A stretch of DNA of 8,581 nt from an uncultured Saprospiraceae bacterium (GCA_937894165.1 CALCSX010000239.1:1-8581); one strand, 5' to 3'; positions 1 through 5,671 are shown, counted from the first letter of the stretch. Numbers and translations: made by a program. Notes: a model not told the origin generated them from the letters alone.

Positions 1-2
1 GA

Positions 3-62
3 AATATTTGGGAGTTAAAAACGCCAGGAGTAAAATCTAACAATCAAGTCGTTATGGTGTAG
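3..62 (+). CDS. Possible C-terminal tail of an upstream gene (partial)
   Basis: Reading frame 3 is open from the window edge to a TAG at 60-62 and encodes 19 residues, NIWELKTPGVKSNNQVVMV. The composition looks protein-like (WELKTPG, then a hydrophobic end), and the CGCAGAGG intergenic repeats start a few bases after the stop, as expected if a gene ends here. The other two forward frames stop at 16-18 and 38-40. Nineteen residues are too few to assign a family, and a chance open frame of this length is quite possible. Confidence 0.3.
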   Translation, partial: NIWELKTPGVKSNNQVVMV

Positions 63-65
63 ATA

Positions 66-210
66 GGCACCGCAGAGGCGCAGAGGTCGCAGAGGGGTTT
101 TGGTGAGGCAAAACAAGCACATTTGCAAACTTGCGCTGGCAGAAGGACTTTCGAACCATTAAGGCATTAAGGATTTCATTAAGGGTATCCCGCAGATTTC
201 GCAGAATGCC
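66..210. repeat. Short-motif repeat cluster (CGCAGAGG x3, CATTAAGG x3)
   Basis: CGCAGAGG occurs at 71-78, 79-86 and 88-95. CATTAAGG occurs at 157-164, 165-172 and 177-184. A related pair, CGCAGATTT and CGCAGAATG, lies at 191-208. No convincing ORF spans the region. It reads as low-complexity intergenic repeat DNA, of a kind common in environmental Bacteroidota genomes. I see no function. Confidence 0.5.
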
Positions 211-247
211 CCTTTCCTTTTATTTTTAATATATTTCAAATATAGTT

Positions 248-265
248 TGACCCACTCCGGGGTCA
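248..265. repeat. Hairpin repeat, GACCC/GGGTC family, copy 1
   Basis: TGACCC (248-253), loop actccg, GGGTCA (260-265) is a perfect 6-bp stem. The 14-nt core CCCACTCCGGGGTC (251-264) recurs exactly at 5427-5440. It is intergenic. A T-rich stretch (269-273) follows closely, but the short stem makes it a weak terminator candidate. Confidence 0.55.
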
Positions 266-330
266 GGATTTTTAGGAAAACACGATTTAGGAAATACACA
301 GTGCTTATCTTACAAATGGGTAGATAAATC

Positions 331-435
331 ATGTGTTCAACTCCCTACGGAGTTGCCGGCATTTTATGTTTGGACCCCGAGTTACAGCCTTTCAGGCTTT
401 ACTCGGGGTTATTGATATTTTACTCCTACGGAGTA
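331..435. repeat. Three-hairpin intergenic repeat element, copy 1
   Basis: Three stem-loops lie in a row. The first is CAACTCC (338-344), loop ctac, GGAGTTG (349-355). The second has an outer stem ACCCCGAGT (374-382) with ACTCGGGGT (401-409) and an inner stem AGCCT (386-390) with AGGCT (394-398). The third is TACTCC (421-426), loop tac, GGAGTA (430-435). The same arrangement recurs in the same orientation at 8465-8567: 331-355, 394-420 and 422-435 are identical there, while the spacer 356-373 differs. No ORF is present. This resembles REP-type palindromic elements; mobility or transposase dependence is inference. Confidence 0.75.
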
Positions 436-460
436 TTATTCTGAACTAAATTTGAGAAGA

Positions 461-489
461 AACCCGAGTATTCGATACCTACGGCATCG
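461..489. repeat. Degenerate hairpin related to the three-hairpin element
   Basis: CGATACC (473-479), loop tac, GGCATCG (483-489) forms a stem with one internal A/C mismatch. It shares the CCTACGG core (478-484) with the first and third hairpins of the element just upstream (344-350 and 425-431), and is preceded by CCCGAGTA (463-470), similar to the second hairpin's arm. It could be a decayed extra unit. Chance similarity cannot be excluded. Confidence 0.35.
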
Positions 490-518
490 TAAAAACTTTT
501 TATTAATTTTCTACCCAT

Positions 519-542
519 ATTTAGTGCCTAAGGACACTAAAT
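519..542 (-). terminator. Possible terminator of the esterase gene
   Basis: ATTTAGTG (519-526) and CACTAAAT (535-542) form a perfect 8-bp stem around an 8-nt loop, 65 bp beyond the esterase stop codon on the minus strand. There is no immediate U-tract; AT-rich sequence (ATGGGTAGAAAATTAATAAA in that orientation) follows. It could stop transcripts from either side. The stem is clear; the terminator role is inferred from position. Confidence 0.35.
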
Positions 543-607
543 TCTTATAATTCAAGAAATTTGAATCAGATCTATTAACCAGTAATTTTAGCCTATTTAA
601 ATCAGAG

Positions 608-1339
608 TCAGAATTTAGTTTTGATGAAATAAGGAAGCATAGCTCTCCACGTAGGCCAATCGTGAGCCATGTCAGGTCCCCAAATATCCAGCGAGTGTGG
701 TATGTTCTTGGAGTGAAGAATTTGAGAGAGTTTTTGGGAAGCAACCGGGCTTTCGTAGCTGCCTGAGCCGGAACAAACTACTATTTTGCCTGAATTTTGT
801 ATTTTTGGCAAGTACTCCTTATCGTTCAAGCCCGGAAGATAGTGAACCGGTGAGTTGAAATAACAAATATCATCAAAATAACCATCCGTATAATCTGTGA
901 GATCGTAAACACCACTCATAGCGATGGTGCCATTGATCAAATCCGGTCTTTTGAAAAACATATTCGCGGCGTGAAGTGCTCCGAGGGAGGCACCAGTGGT
1001 GATGATATCCGTGTTTTGGCTGGTGTGATTTTTGATGAAAGGTATAACTTCCGAGAAAACATATTGGTTGAATTGTTCGTGGCGCATAGCCTTGTGATTG
1101 GGCATCATCCTTCTGTTCAACCAGCTTTCAGAATTTATACTATTAATACTGAAAACTTTGATTCTACCTTCTTCTATCAATGGCTTGAGTGCATCGATCA
1201 ACTGAAATCTTTCATACTCCAGATAGTCCGCTGCAGCTGTCGGCAACATAAGTAGCGCGAACCCGAAATGACCATAAACAGCGATTTCCATGTTTTTATT
1301 CAGGTTGGGGCTCACCCATTGATGTATTTCTTTTTTCAT
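608..1339 (-). CDS. Alpha/beta-hydrolase esterase, COG4947 type
   Basis: The 243-residue product resembles the small cytosolic esterase/lipase-superfamily proteins of COG4947. An N-terminal 'HQWVSPNLNKNMEIAVYGHFG' type strand region (about residues 6-26) is followed by a GxSxG nucleophile elbow, GASLG, with Ser118. A C-terminal AHDWPTWR carries the probable catalytic His226. The acid residue is uncertain. The stretch DDICYFNSPVHYLPGL (156-171) also fits my memory of this family. There is no signal peptide or membrane segment, so it probably acts in the cytoplasm; the natural ester substrate is unknown. The start is the ATG at 1339-1337, and the length fits the family. The gene stands alone on the minus strand, with a TAnnTTTG-like box about 55 bp upstream and a palindrome downstream that may end the transcript. 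I am confident of the fold, not of the substrate. Confidence 0.85.
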   Translation of the reverse strand: MKKEIHQWVSPNLNKNMEIAVYGHFGFALLMLPTAAADYLEYERFQLIDALKPLIEEGRIKVFSINSINSESWLNRRMMPNHKAMRHEQFNQYVFSEVIPFIKNHTSQNTDIITTGASLGALHAANMFFKRPDLINGTIAMSGVYDLTDYTDGYFDDICYFNSPVHYLPGLNDKEYLPKIQNSGKIVVCSGSGSYESPVASQKLSQILHSKNIPHSLDIWGPDMAHDWPTWRAMLPYFIKTKF

Positions 1340-1375
1340 TGCGAAGTTTTGAAGGTGTAGAATAATTAAAATGTT

Positions 1376-1388
1376 CTACTCGGAGTAG
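1376..1388 (-). promoter_or_regulatory. Small hairpin in the predicted esterase leader
   Basis: CTACT (1376-1380), cgg, AGTAG (1384-1388) is a 5-bp perfect palindrome 37 bp upstream of the esterase start. If transcription starts just downstream of the TAAATTTG box at 1401-1394, it would sit at the 5' end of the mRNA, where it could affect stability. This is weak evidence, and the stem is short. Confidence 0.2.
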
Positions 1389-1393
1389 TTACT

Positions 1394-1401
1394 CAAATTT
1401 A
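1394..1401 (-). promoter_or_regulatory. Possible -7 box for the esterase
   Basis: On the minus strand the sequence reads TAAATTTG, an exact match to the Bacteroidota -7 consensus TAnnTTTG, about 55 bp upstream of the esterase ATG. I find no clear TTG -33 box at the expected distance, so this is half a promoter at best. Confidence 0.3.
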
Positions 1402-1429
1402 AAATTATAAATCGGAAATTATAATTTTA
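1400..1429. promoter_or_regulatory. AT-rich perfect inverted repeat upstream of the esterase
   Basis: TAAAATTATAA (1400-1410) and TTATAATTTTA (1419-1429) are perfect 11-bp arms around an 8-nt loop (atcggaaa). It overlaps the outer base of the putative TAAATTTG box and covers the spacer where a -33 box would be, a position suited to a repressor or activator site. Because the arms are only A and T, a chance palindrome in AT-rich DNA is a real alternative. Confidence 0.3.
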
Positions 1430-1469
1430 TGGAAGGAAGATAGTGATTTTTTTTTAAAAATATTTTTTG

Positions 1470-1511
1470 AGCTGCGAGCCTCTAGCTTTGAGCTGTGAGC
1501 TGTGAGCTGAT
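1470..1511. repeat. Heptanucleotide repeat array 1 (AGCTGTG-like, 6 units)
   Basis: Six consecutive 7-nt units begin with AGC at 1470, 1477, 1484, 1491, 1498 and 1505; the units at 1491 and 1498 are exact AGCTGTG. The first 19 nt, counted from 1469 (GAGCTGCGAGCCTCTAGCT), recur exactly at 1572-1590. A T-rich stretch precedes it. It is noncoding. Confidence 0.65.
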
Positions 1512-1528
1512 CATAAGAAGGTGATTAC

Positions 1529-1569
1529 GCTTATAATAGATAGTATTCGTTTCGTTTTTCTATAGTTTT
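1529..1569. repeat. Direct-repeat spacer, copy 1 (precedes heptad array 2)
   Basis: This 41-bp AT-rich segment aligns without gaps to 2056-2096 with 33 of 41 positions identical, including ATAGTATT followed by GTTTC. Each copy is followed within a few bases by a heptad array (1573 and 2104), so spacer plus array behaves as one repeated unit. The two units bracket the truncated ORF. Confidence 0.5.
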
Positions 1570-1572
1570 TGG

Positions 1573-1593
1573 AGCTGCGAGCCTCTAGCTGTG
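1573..1593. repeat. Heptanucleotide repeat array 2 (3 units)
   Basis: Three 7-nt units start at 1573 (AGCTGCG), 1580 (AGCCTCT) and 1587 (AGCTGTG). The first two match the first two units of array 1 exactly. The array ends about 70 bp beyond the stop codon of the minus-strand ORF. Confidence 0.6.
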
Positions 1594-1666
1594 ATCAGGG
1601 AGTTTGATATTAATAAAAAATCAAATTTTAAGTGGGGATATCATCTTTTAATTTTGAATGCAGAGA

Positions 1667-2011
1667 TTATGGTCTGTAATTTGTACGGAAATAACCATCG
1701 GTCACCAATATCGTATCGGAACATTCGTGGTTTACCGCCCTGAATTTAAAATTTCCTTCAATTATTTTATTTTCTTTCTCAATTACATTTATGTCTAAAA
1801 TATTTAGATAGGTAGTATCCAATTCGTATATCCGACATGATAGACTTGGGCAATATGAAGGGGCACATATAATTACGCTTCTTTGATATGTTAATTCATT
1901 AATGCCTATTTGGATTCCACCCCCACTTATTTTTGCGAATTTAATGGAATGTGTTTTACCAGCAGCTCCAATTTCAAATCCTTTATTATCATCATAATAT
2001 TGACATTCCAC
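1667..2011 (-). CDS. Hypothetical protein, probable C-terminal fragment of a DUF6252-like lipoprotein
   Basis: The ORF gives 114 residues from a GTG at 2011-2009. Its end, 'KIIEGNFKFRAVNHECSDTILVTDGYFRTNYRP', resembles the C-terminal signature I associate with DUF6252-type Bacteroidota lipoproteins (a GxFxFxAxN...D...VTDGxF strand pattern), and GGGIQIGINEL fits the preceding strand. Such proteins are normally longer and begin with a lipoprotein signal peptide; none is present. The frame stays open upstream to a TAA at 2140-2138 without any ATG. Protein-like sequence (AYCESSIPGLGCTKV) continues to about 2053, then runs into a spacer-plus-heptad repeat unit. This suggests that the 5' end was lost and replaced by repeat DNA, leaving a pseudogene or poorly expressed remnant. 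The GTG is simply the first allowed start. The family call rests on recalled patterns. Confidence 0.5.
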   Translation of the reverse strand: MECQYYDDNKGFEIGAAGKTHSIKFAKISGGGIQIGINELTYQRSVIICAPSYCPSLSCRIYELDTTYLNILDINVIEKENKIIEGNFKFRAVNHECSDTILVTDGYFRTNYRP

Positions 2012-2055
2012 CTTTGTACAACCTAATCCAGGAATAGAAGATTCACAATAGGCAT

Positions 2056-2096
2056 GCTTAGAATGAATAGTATTTGTTTCATTTTTTAGTAGTTTT
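2056..2096. repeat. Direct-repeat spacer, copy 2 (precedes heptad array 3)
   Basis: It matches 1529-1569 at 33 of 41 positions without gaps and leads into heptad array 3. It occupies the place where the 5' part of the truncated minus-strand gene should be. Confidence 0.5.
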
Positions 2097-2103
2097 CTAG
2101 TAA

Positions 2104-2138
2104 AGCTGTGAGCTATGAGCCGCTGGCTGTGAGCAGAT
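2104..2138. repeat. Heptanucleotide repeat array 3 (5 units)
   Basis: Five diverged 7-nt units start at 2104 (AGCTGTG), 2111 (AGCTATG), 2118 (AGCCGCT), 2125 (GGCTGTG) and 2132 (AGCAGAT). The period and consensus match arrays 1 and 2. It lies in the same direction as they do. Confidence 0.55.
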
Positions 2139-2465
2139 TAACTTCAAGAGTGCGGCCTTAATTGATTGGATTTCTTTTTGTTTGAAAAGTCCTGCAATTT
2201 TATAGCTTTTCGTAAAATTAAATACAACATAACACATAAATATACGAACATTTTCGATTCCCTTTTTTGCAGATATCGATAATAATCATATTTAATTTTC
2301 TCTAATAATAATAAATTCTAGTTAGTAAAACAGAAAATTAGCATCCAATCAAGAAGCATTTCCGTAAATTATGTGGAGTCAAACAGCATTCATGATCAAG
2401 ATAAGTTAATTTCCTTCAGGGATAGTAGAAATTACTCTGAATAGACAATTAAGAATGGAATGTGC
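2139..2465. other. AT-rich intergenic stretch with no recognised gene
   Basis: About 330 bp separate heptad array 3 from the exporter promoter. I found no ORF of useful length on either strand, no RNA gene and none of the repeat families seen elsewhere in the window. Minor palindromes exist, for example AATTTTA (2196-2202) with TAAAATT (2213-2219), but nothing stands out from the base composition. It may be decayed coding DNA or a long upstream region. Confidence 0.5.
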
Positions 2466-2495
2466 TTGTATTCCGAATAATAGTGTTTAATTTTG
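2466..2495 (+). promoter_or_regulatory. Bacteroidota-type promoter for the exporter-murB unit
   Basis: TTG (2466-2468) and TAATTTTG (2488-2495) are separated by 19 bp. The second box is an exact fit to the Bacteroidota -7 consensus TAnnTTTG, and the spacing suits the primary sigma factor of this phylum. Transcription would start near 2502, giving a leader of roughly 20 nt before the ATG at 2521. This is the best promoter in the window. Confidence 0.55.
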
Positions 2496-2520
2496 TATTT
2501 TTTTAAATAGATATTCATAG

Positions 2521-4317
2521 ATGTTGGAAAAAACGAAGGAGCGGCCAAAGATAACGAGGGAGGGATTGAAGAATGTCGTTAAGATTTTCAAGTATATAAA
2601 GCCTTATCATTGGTATTTTATCTTGGGTCTAGTGATGTTATCCCTGAGTAGTTTGATATTTATGATATTTCCGGGGGCGGCAGGGGAGATGGCGAATACT
2701 GCCAATGGAACTCCGAAATTCGAGAATATAACTGTACGTGATTATGGTTTGATTTTCTTGGTCATCTTAGTCATTCAGGGAATATTGTCCTACTATCGCG
2801 CGGTGCTTTTCGCCCATGTGAGTGAAAGAGGGATGGCGGATATACGAAAAAGCTTATTTGATACGATTATACATCAATCTGTGCATTTTTTCGAAGAGAG
2901 AAGAGTGGGAGAGTTGACAAGTAGGATCACCACGGATGTAGAGCAGCTTCAAAGTGCTTTTAGTATTACATTGGCAGAATTTCTGCGGCAAATAGTGACT
3001 TTGGTGGCGGGAATTGCAATTTTAGCATGGTTGGCACCTCAATTATCATTGGTGATGCTCCTAACCTTTCCTTTTATTGTGATTTTGGCTATATTTTTCG
3101 GCAAATATATCAGAAGAATGTCCAAAACGAGACAGGATTATTTGGCAGGTGCGAATACAATAGTCGAAGAGACTTTTCATAATTTCATGGTGGTGAAATC
3201 TTTTACCAATGAATGGTATGAACGAATTCGCTACGGTAAGTCTATCGATGAAATAGTGCAGATTTCAATCAAGTTTGCCAAGTTGCGTGGCTTGTTTTTT
3301 ATTTTTATCATCACCATTCTCTTTGGAGGGATATTTTTTATCCTTTGGAGAGGGGCTGTGATGGTGGAGCAGGGGATAATGCAGGTGGGCGATTTATTTT
3401 CCTTTATTATTTATACCGGAATTATTGGTGCAGCTATAGCAAGTTTGGGGACTTTGTATACTCAATTGGCGAGTGCGGTGGGTGCGACCGAGCGAATTTT
3501 AGATATTTTAGATTCTGAGCCGGAGTTGGATCCTGTGACATCAAAGGTGGGCGAGAAGCTGAGTTTGAAGGGAGATGTGGAGTACAGAAATTTGAAATTT
3601 GCTTATCCCGGTCGACCGGATATTGAGGTTTTGAACAGCATTAATTTGACGATCGAAGCCGGATCGAAGATAGCTTTGGTGGGTTCTAGCGGAGCGGGAA
3701 AATCGACATTAATACAATTGTTGATGAGGTTCTACCAGCCTGTGGGAGGGGAAATATTAGTGGATGGTAGACCGATCATGGAGTATAATTTGAAAGCTTA
3801 CAGGAATAATTTTGCTATTGTACCCCAAGAGGTGATACTTTTCGGTGGCTCGATAAGAGAAAATATTTCTTATGGAAATCCAAATGCCAGCGAGGAGGAA
3901 ATCATGGAGGCTGCACGTCAGGCCAATGCGTTTGATTTTATAGCAGGATTTCCTGAAGGATTTGATACGATTGTGGGTGAGAGAGGGATTAAGTTGTCAG
4001 GAGGCCAGAAGCAGCGGATAGCTATAGCGAGGGCAATTTTGAAAAATCCTGCTATTTTGATTCTTGATGAAGCTACTTCCTCGCTCGATGCCGGTTCGGA
4101 GAGGGTGGTTCAAGACGCCTTGGACAAATTAATGGAAGGACGAACTTCGATCATTATTGCCCATAGGCTGGCTACGATCCGTCAAGTGGACCGAATTTAT
4201 GTTATTGACAATGGTGGGATTGCTGAATCCGGTACACATGAGGAGCTATTGCTGAATGATTCCGGTATTTATGCGCAACTGGCGAAATTACAATTTGATA
4301 TTCCCGTAAATTCTTAA
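2521..4317 (+). CDS. ABC exporter half-transporter (fused membrane and ATPase domains)
   Basis: This 598-residue protein is a type IV (ABCB/MsbA/BmrA-like) exporter subunit of usual length that should act as a homodimer, or with a partner, in the inner membrane. Residues about 32-320 hold six predicted membrane helices (near 32-50, 75-95, 150-170, 174-193, 256-277, 290-312). The ATPase domain has A-loop Tyr362, Walker A GSSGAGKST (388-396), Q-loop Gln436, signature LSGGQ (492-496), Walker B ILILDE (512-517), D-loop SSLD (520-523) and switch His548; all key residues are intact. The N-terminal motif FFEERRVGELTSRITTDVEQ (123-142) is typical of these exporters. The substrate (lipid, drug or peptide) cannot be read from sequence, so I give no msbA symbol. 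It starts about 20 nt after a strong promoter match and is 11 bp from murB, so the two are probably cotranscribed. Confidence 0.93.
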   Translation: MLEKTKERPKITREGLKNVVKIFKYIKPYHWYFILGLVMLSLSSLIFMIFPGAAGEMANTANGTPKFENITVRDYGLIFLVILVIQGILSYYRAVLFAHVSERGMADIRKSLFDTIIHQSVHFFEERRVGELTSRITTDVEQLQSAFSITLAEFLRQIVTLVAGIAILAWLAPQLSLVMLLTFPFIVILAIFFGKYIRRMSKTRQDYLAGANTIVEETFHNFMVVKSFTNEWYERIRYGKSIDEIVQISIKFAKLRGLFFIFIITILFGGIFFILWRGAVMVEQGIMQVGDLFSFIIYTGIIGAAIASLGTLYTQLASAVGATERILDILDSEPELDPVTSKVGEKLSLKGDVEYRNLKFAYPGRPDIEVLNSINLTIEAGSKIALVGSSGAGKSTLIQLLMRFYQPVGGEILVDGRPIMEYNLKAYRNNFAIVPQEVILFGGSIRENISYGNPNASEEEIMEAARQANAFDFIAGFPEGFDTIVGERGIKLSGGQKQRIAIARAILKNPAILILDEATSSLDAGSERVVQDALDKLMEGRTSIIIAHRLATIRQVDRIYVIDNGGIAESGTHEELLLNDSGIYAQLAKLQFDIPVNS

Positions 4318-4328
4318 TTCTTCAAAAA

Positions 4329-5348
4329 TTGGTAGAGATTCTCGAAAATTTTAATCTAAAAGAATATAACACCTTTGGTTTGAACGCCAAGGCTAAGTTT
4401 TTTGCCCAATTTTCAAGTGTCGAAGAGCTAGTCGAGCTTTTAGACAGGGTTGGGCAAGATAAGTTTATGATTTTAGGAGGAGGAAGTAATATACTACTTA
4501 TCAATGATTTTGATGGATGGGTTCTGTTAAATAGGATTGAGGGGAGGGAAATTACGTATTTAGAGGATGAAAAGGTTTTGGTTTCATTGGGCGGAGGCGA
4601 AAATTGGCATGAATGTGTATTATGGGCTTTGGAGAATAATTTTTCGGGTTTAGAGAATCTTTCTTTGATTCCTGGATGTGTAGGGGCGTCTCCCATTCAG
4701 AATATTGGGGCATACGGAGTGGAGTTGAAAGATATTTTTGTGAGTTTAGAGGCATTGAATTTCGAGACTAGGGAGGTTGAGGTGTTTAATTTGGAATCTT
4801 GCGATTTTGGATATAGAGATAGTTTTTTCAAAAAGGAAGGGAAGGGGAAATATGCGATTCTTAGGGTGCAATTGATGTTATCTAAGAATTTTAGCCATGT
4901 GAATGTTTCCTACGGGGCGATTCAAAATATTTTGAATAAAAAAAATATTGTGGAACCAAATGCCAAGGATGTGAGTGATGCAGTTATTGCCATTCGGCAG
5001 AGTAAACTTCCTGATCCAAAGAAATTGGGCAATGCGGGTTCATTTTTTAAAAATCCGGTAGTGGAGGAAGTCCTTTTTAATCAAATTCGCGAGGAGTATC
5101 CTGAAATCCCTCATTACCCTTCGGGAAATAATTTTGTGAAAATACCTGCGGGCTGGTTGATAGAAAAGGCCGGTATGAAGGGGGTAGTGTATGGGAATAC
5201 GGGATCACACAAGGATCAGGCTTTGGTAATAGTGAATTATGGAGAGGCAAGTGGGGAGGAGATTTGGGGACATGCAGAGCGGGTGATAGATGCTGTTAGT
5301 GAGCAGTTTGGGATTGAGTTGCAAGCGGAGGTGAATATAGTGGGGTAA
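4329..5348 (+). CDS. murB: UDP-N-acetylenolpyruvoylglucosamine reductase (MurB)
   Basis: MurB reduces UDP-GlcNAc-enolpyruvate to UDP-MurNAc with NADPH and FAD in the cytoplasm, the second committed step of peptidoglycan synthesis. The 339 residues match the E. coli-like (type I) length. Visible motifs are NLKEYNTFG at the N-terminus (9-17), the FAD-binding GGGSN (50-54), IPGCVGASPIQNIGAYG (114-130), YRDSFFK (162-168) with Arg163 matching E. coli Arg159, GNAGSFFKNP (234-243) with catalytic Ser238 matching Ser229, and Glu334 in AEVNIVG matching Glu325. The start is a TTG at 4329-4331; there is no ATG nearby in frame, and the family's conserved N-terminus begins right after it, so a TTG start is credible. 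The gene lies 11 bp after the exporter stop with no promoter between, which implies shared or coupled expression. All catalytic residues are present. Confidence 0.96.
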   Translation: MVEILENFNLKEYNTFGLNAKAKFFAQFSSVEELVELLDRVGQDKFMILGGGSNILLINDFDGWVLLNRIEGREITYLEDEKVLVSLGGGENWHECVLWALENNFSGLENLSLIPGCVGASPIQNIGAYGVELKDIFVSLEALNFETREVEVFNLESCDFGYRDSFFKKEGKGKYAILRVQLMLSKNFSHVNVSYGAIQNILNKKNIVEPNAKDVSDAVIAIRQSKLPDPKKLGNAGSFFKNPVVEEVLFNQIREEYPEIPHYPSGNNFVKIPAGWLIEKAGMKGVVYGNTGSHKDQALVIVNYGEASGEEIWGHAERVIDAVSEQFGIELQAEVNIVG

Positions 5349-5350
5349 TT

Positions 5351-5414
5351 GATTTGAAGATTATATGATTTTATGATTATATGATTTGAAGATGATATGT
5401 TTTGAGAATTATAA
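5351..5414. repeat. 16-bp tandem repeat, 4 units, just after murB
   Basis: Units start at 5351, 5367, 5383 and 5399 with consensus GATTTGAAGATTATAT. The third differs from the first at one base, the second at a few, and the fourth is the most diverged. The array begins 2 bp after the murB stop codon. ATTTGAAGATGAT from unit 3 (5384-5396) recurs at 5608-5620. Copy number is likely to vary between strains. Confidence 0.65.
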
Positions 5415-5423
5415 ATGTGTATT

Positions 5424-5441
5424 CGGCCCACTCCGGGGTCG
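5424..5441. repeat. Hairpin repeat, GACCC/GGGTC family, copy 2
   Basis: CGGCCC (5424-5429), loop actccg, GGGTCG (5436-5441) makes a 6-bp stem with one G-U pair. Compared with the copy at 248-265, the outer pair has changed from T-A to C-G on both sides and a second pair from A-T to G-U, so pairing is kept. It lies downstream of murB. Confidence 0.55.
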
Positions 5442-5474
5442 GAGGTTCATTGTCTGGATTTTTCTAACATAATT

Positions 5475-5493
5475 TGATCCACGCTGTGGGTCA
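5475..5493 (+). terminator. Hairpin related to the GACCC family; possible murB terminator
   Basis: TGATCCAC (5475-5482), gct, GTGGGTCA (5486-5493) is an 8-bp stem with one T-G pair, followed by TTTAATTAT. It looks like a third, diverged member of the hairpin family at 248 and 5424. As the strongest stem between murB and the next gene, about 130 bp past the murB stop, it may also end that transcript. The downstream T-run is short. Confidence 0.4.
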
Positions 5494-5671
5494 TTTAATT
5501 ATGAATTGGAAGGAATTTCGAGGTAGGAAGGTAGGTAGGCTATTTCAATAGAGATTATTTTATTTGTAAATTAGTATGTGCATTTAAAAAATTGCGCCAG
5601 CAAGGGAATTTGAAGATGATCGTATTGGGAGATGTTGAGTGTTGAGCAGAAATTTTATTTTCCTCGAAAAA

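Noticed and set aside
131..147. Similarity of TTGCGCTGGCAGAAG to TTGCGCCAGCAAGG at 5592-5605
   Set aside because: The shared core is short and interrupted, and the flanks do not align; not enough to call a repeat family.
511..744. Minus-strand ORF of 77 codons overlapping the esterase 3' end
   Set aside because: It overlaps the esterase coding region in another frame and contains the 519-542 palindrome; no recognisable protein features.
971..1255. Plus-strand ORF of 94 codons
   Set aside because: It lies wholly antisense within the esterase gene, and its translation shows no family motif; it is an antisense shadow.
1470..2138. CRISPR array
   Set aside because: The repeats are 7-nt tandem units in three short clusters, with no regular repeat-spacer pattern and no cas genes.
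1529..2138. Integron gene cassette with attC sites
   Set aside because: The flanking repeats lack recognisable attC core sites and arm symmetry, and no integrase is visible. I kept only the neutral cassette-or-deletion idea.
4322..4696. Minus-strand ORF of 124 codons overlapping the start of murB
   Set aside because: It is Ser/Pro/Lys-rich low-complexity sequence opposite a gene with intact catalytic motifs; a frame shadow.
5521..5540. AGGTAGGAAGGTAGGTAGG iteration as a regulatory repeat
   Set aside because: Only a few imperfect 4-8 nt iterations; indistinguishable from low-complexity purine-rich DNA.
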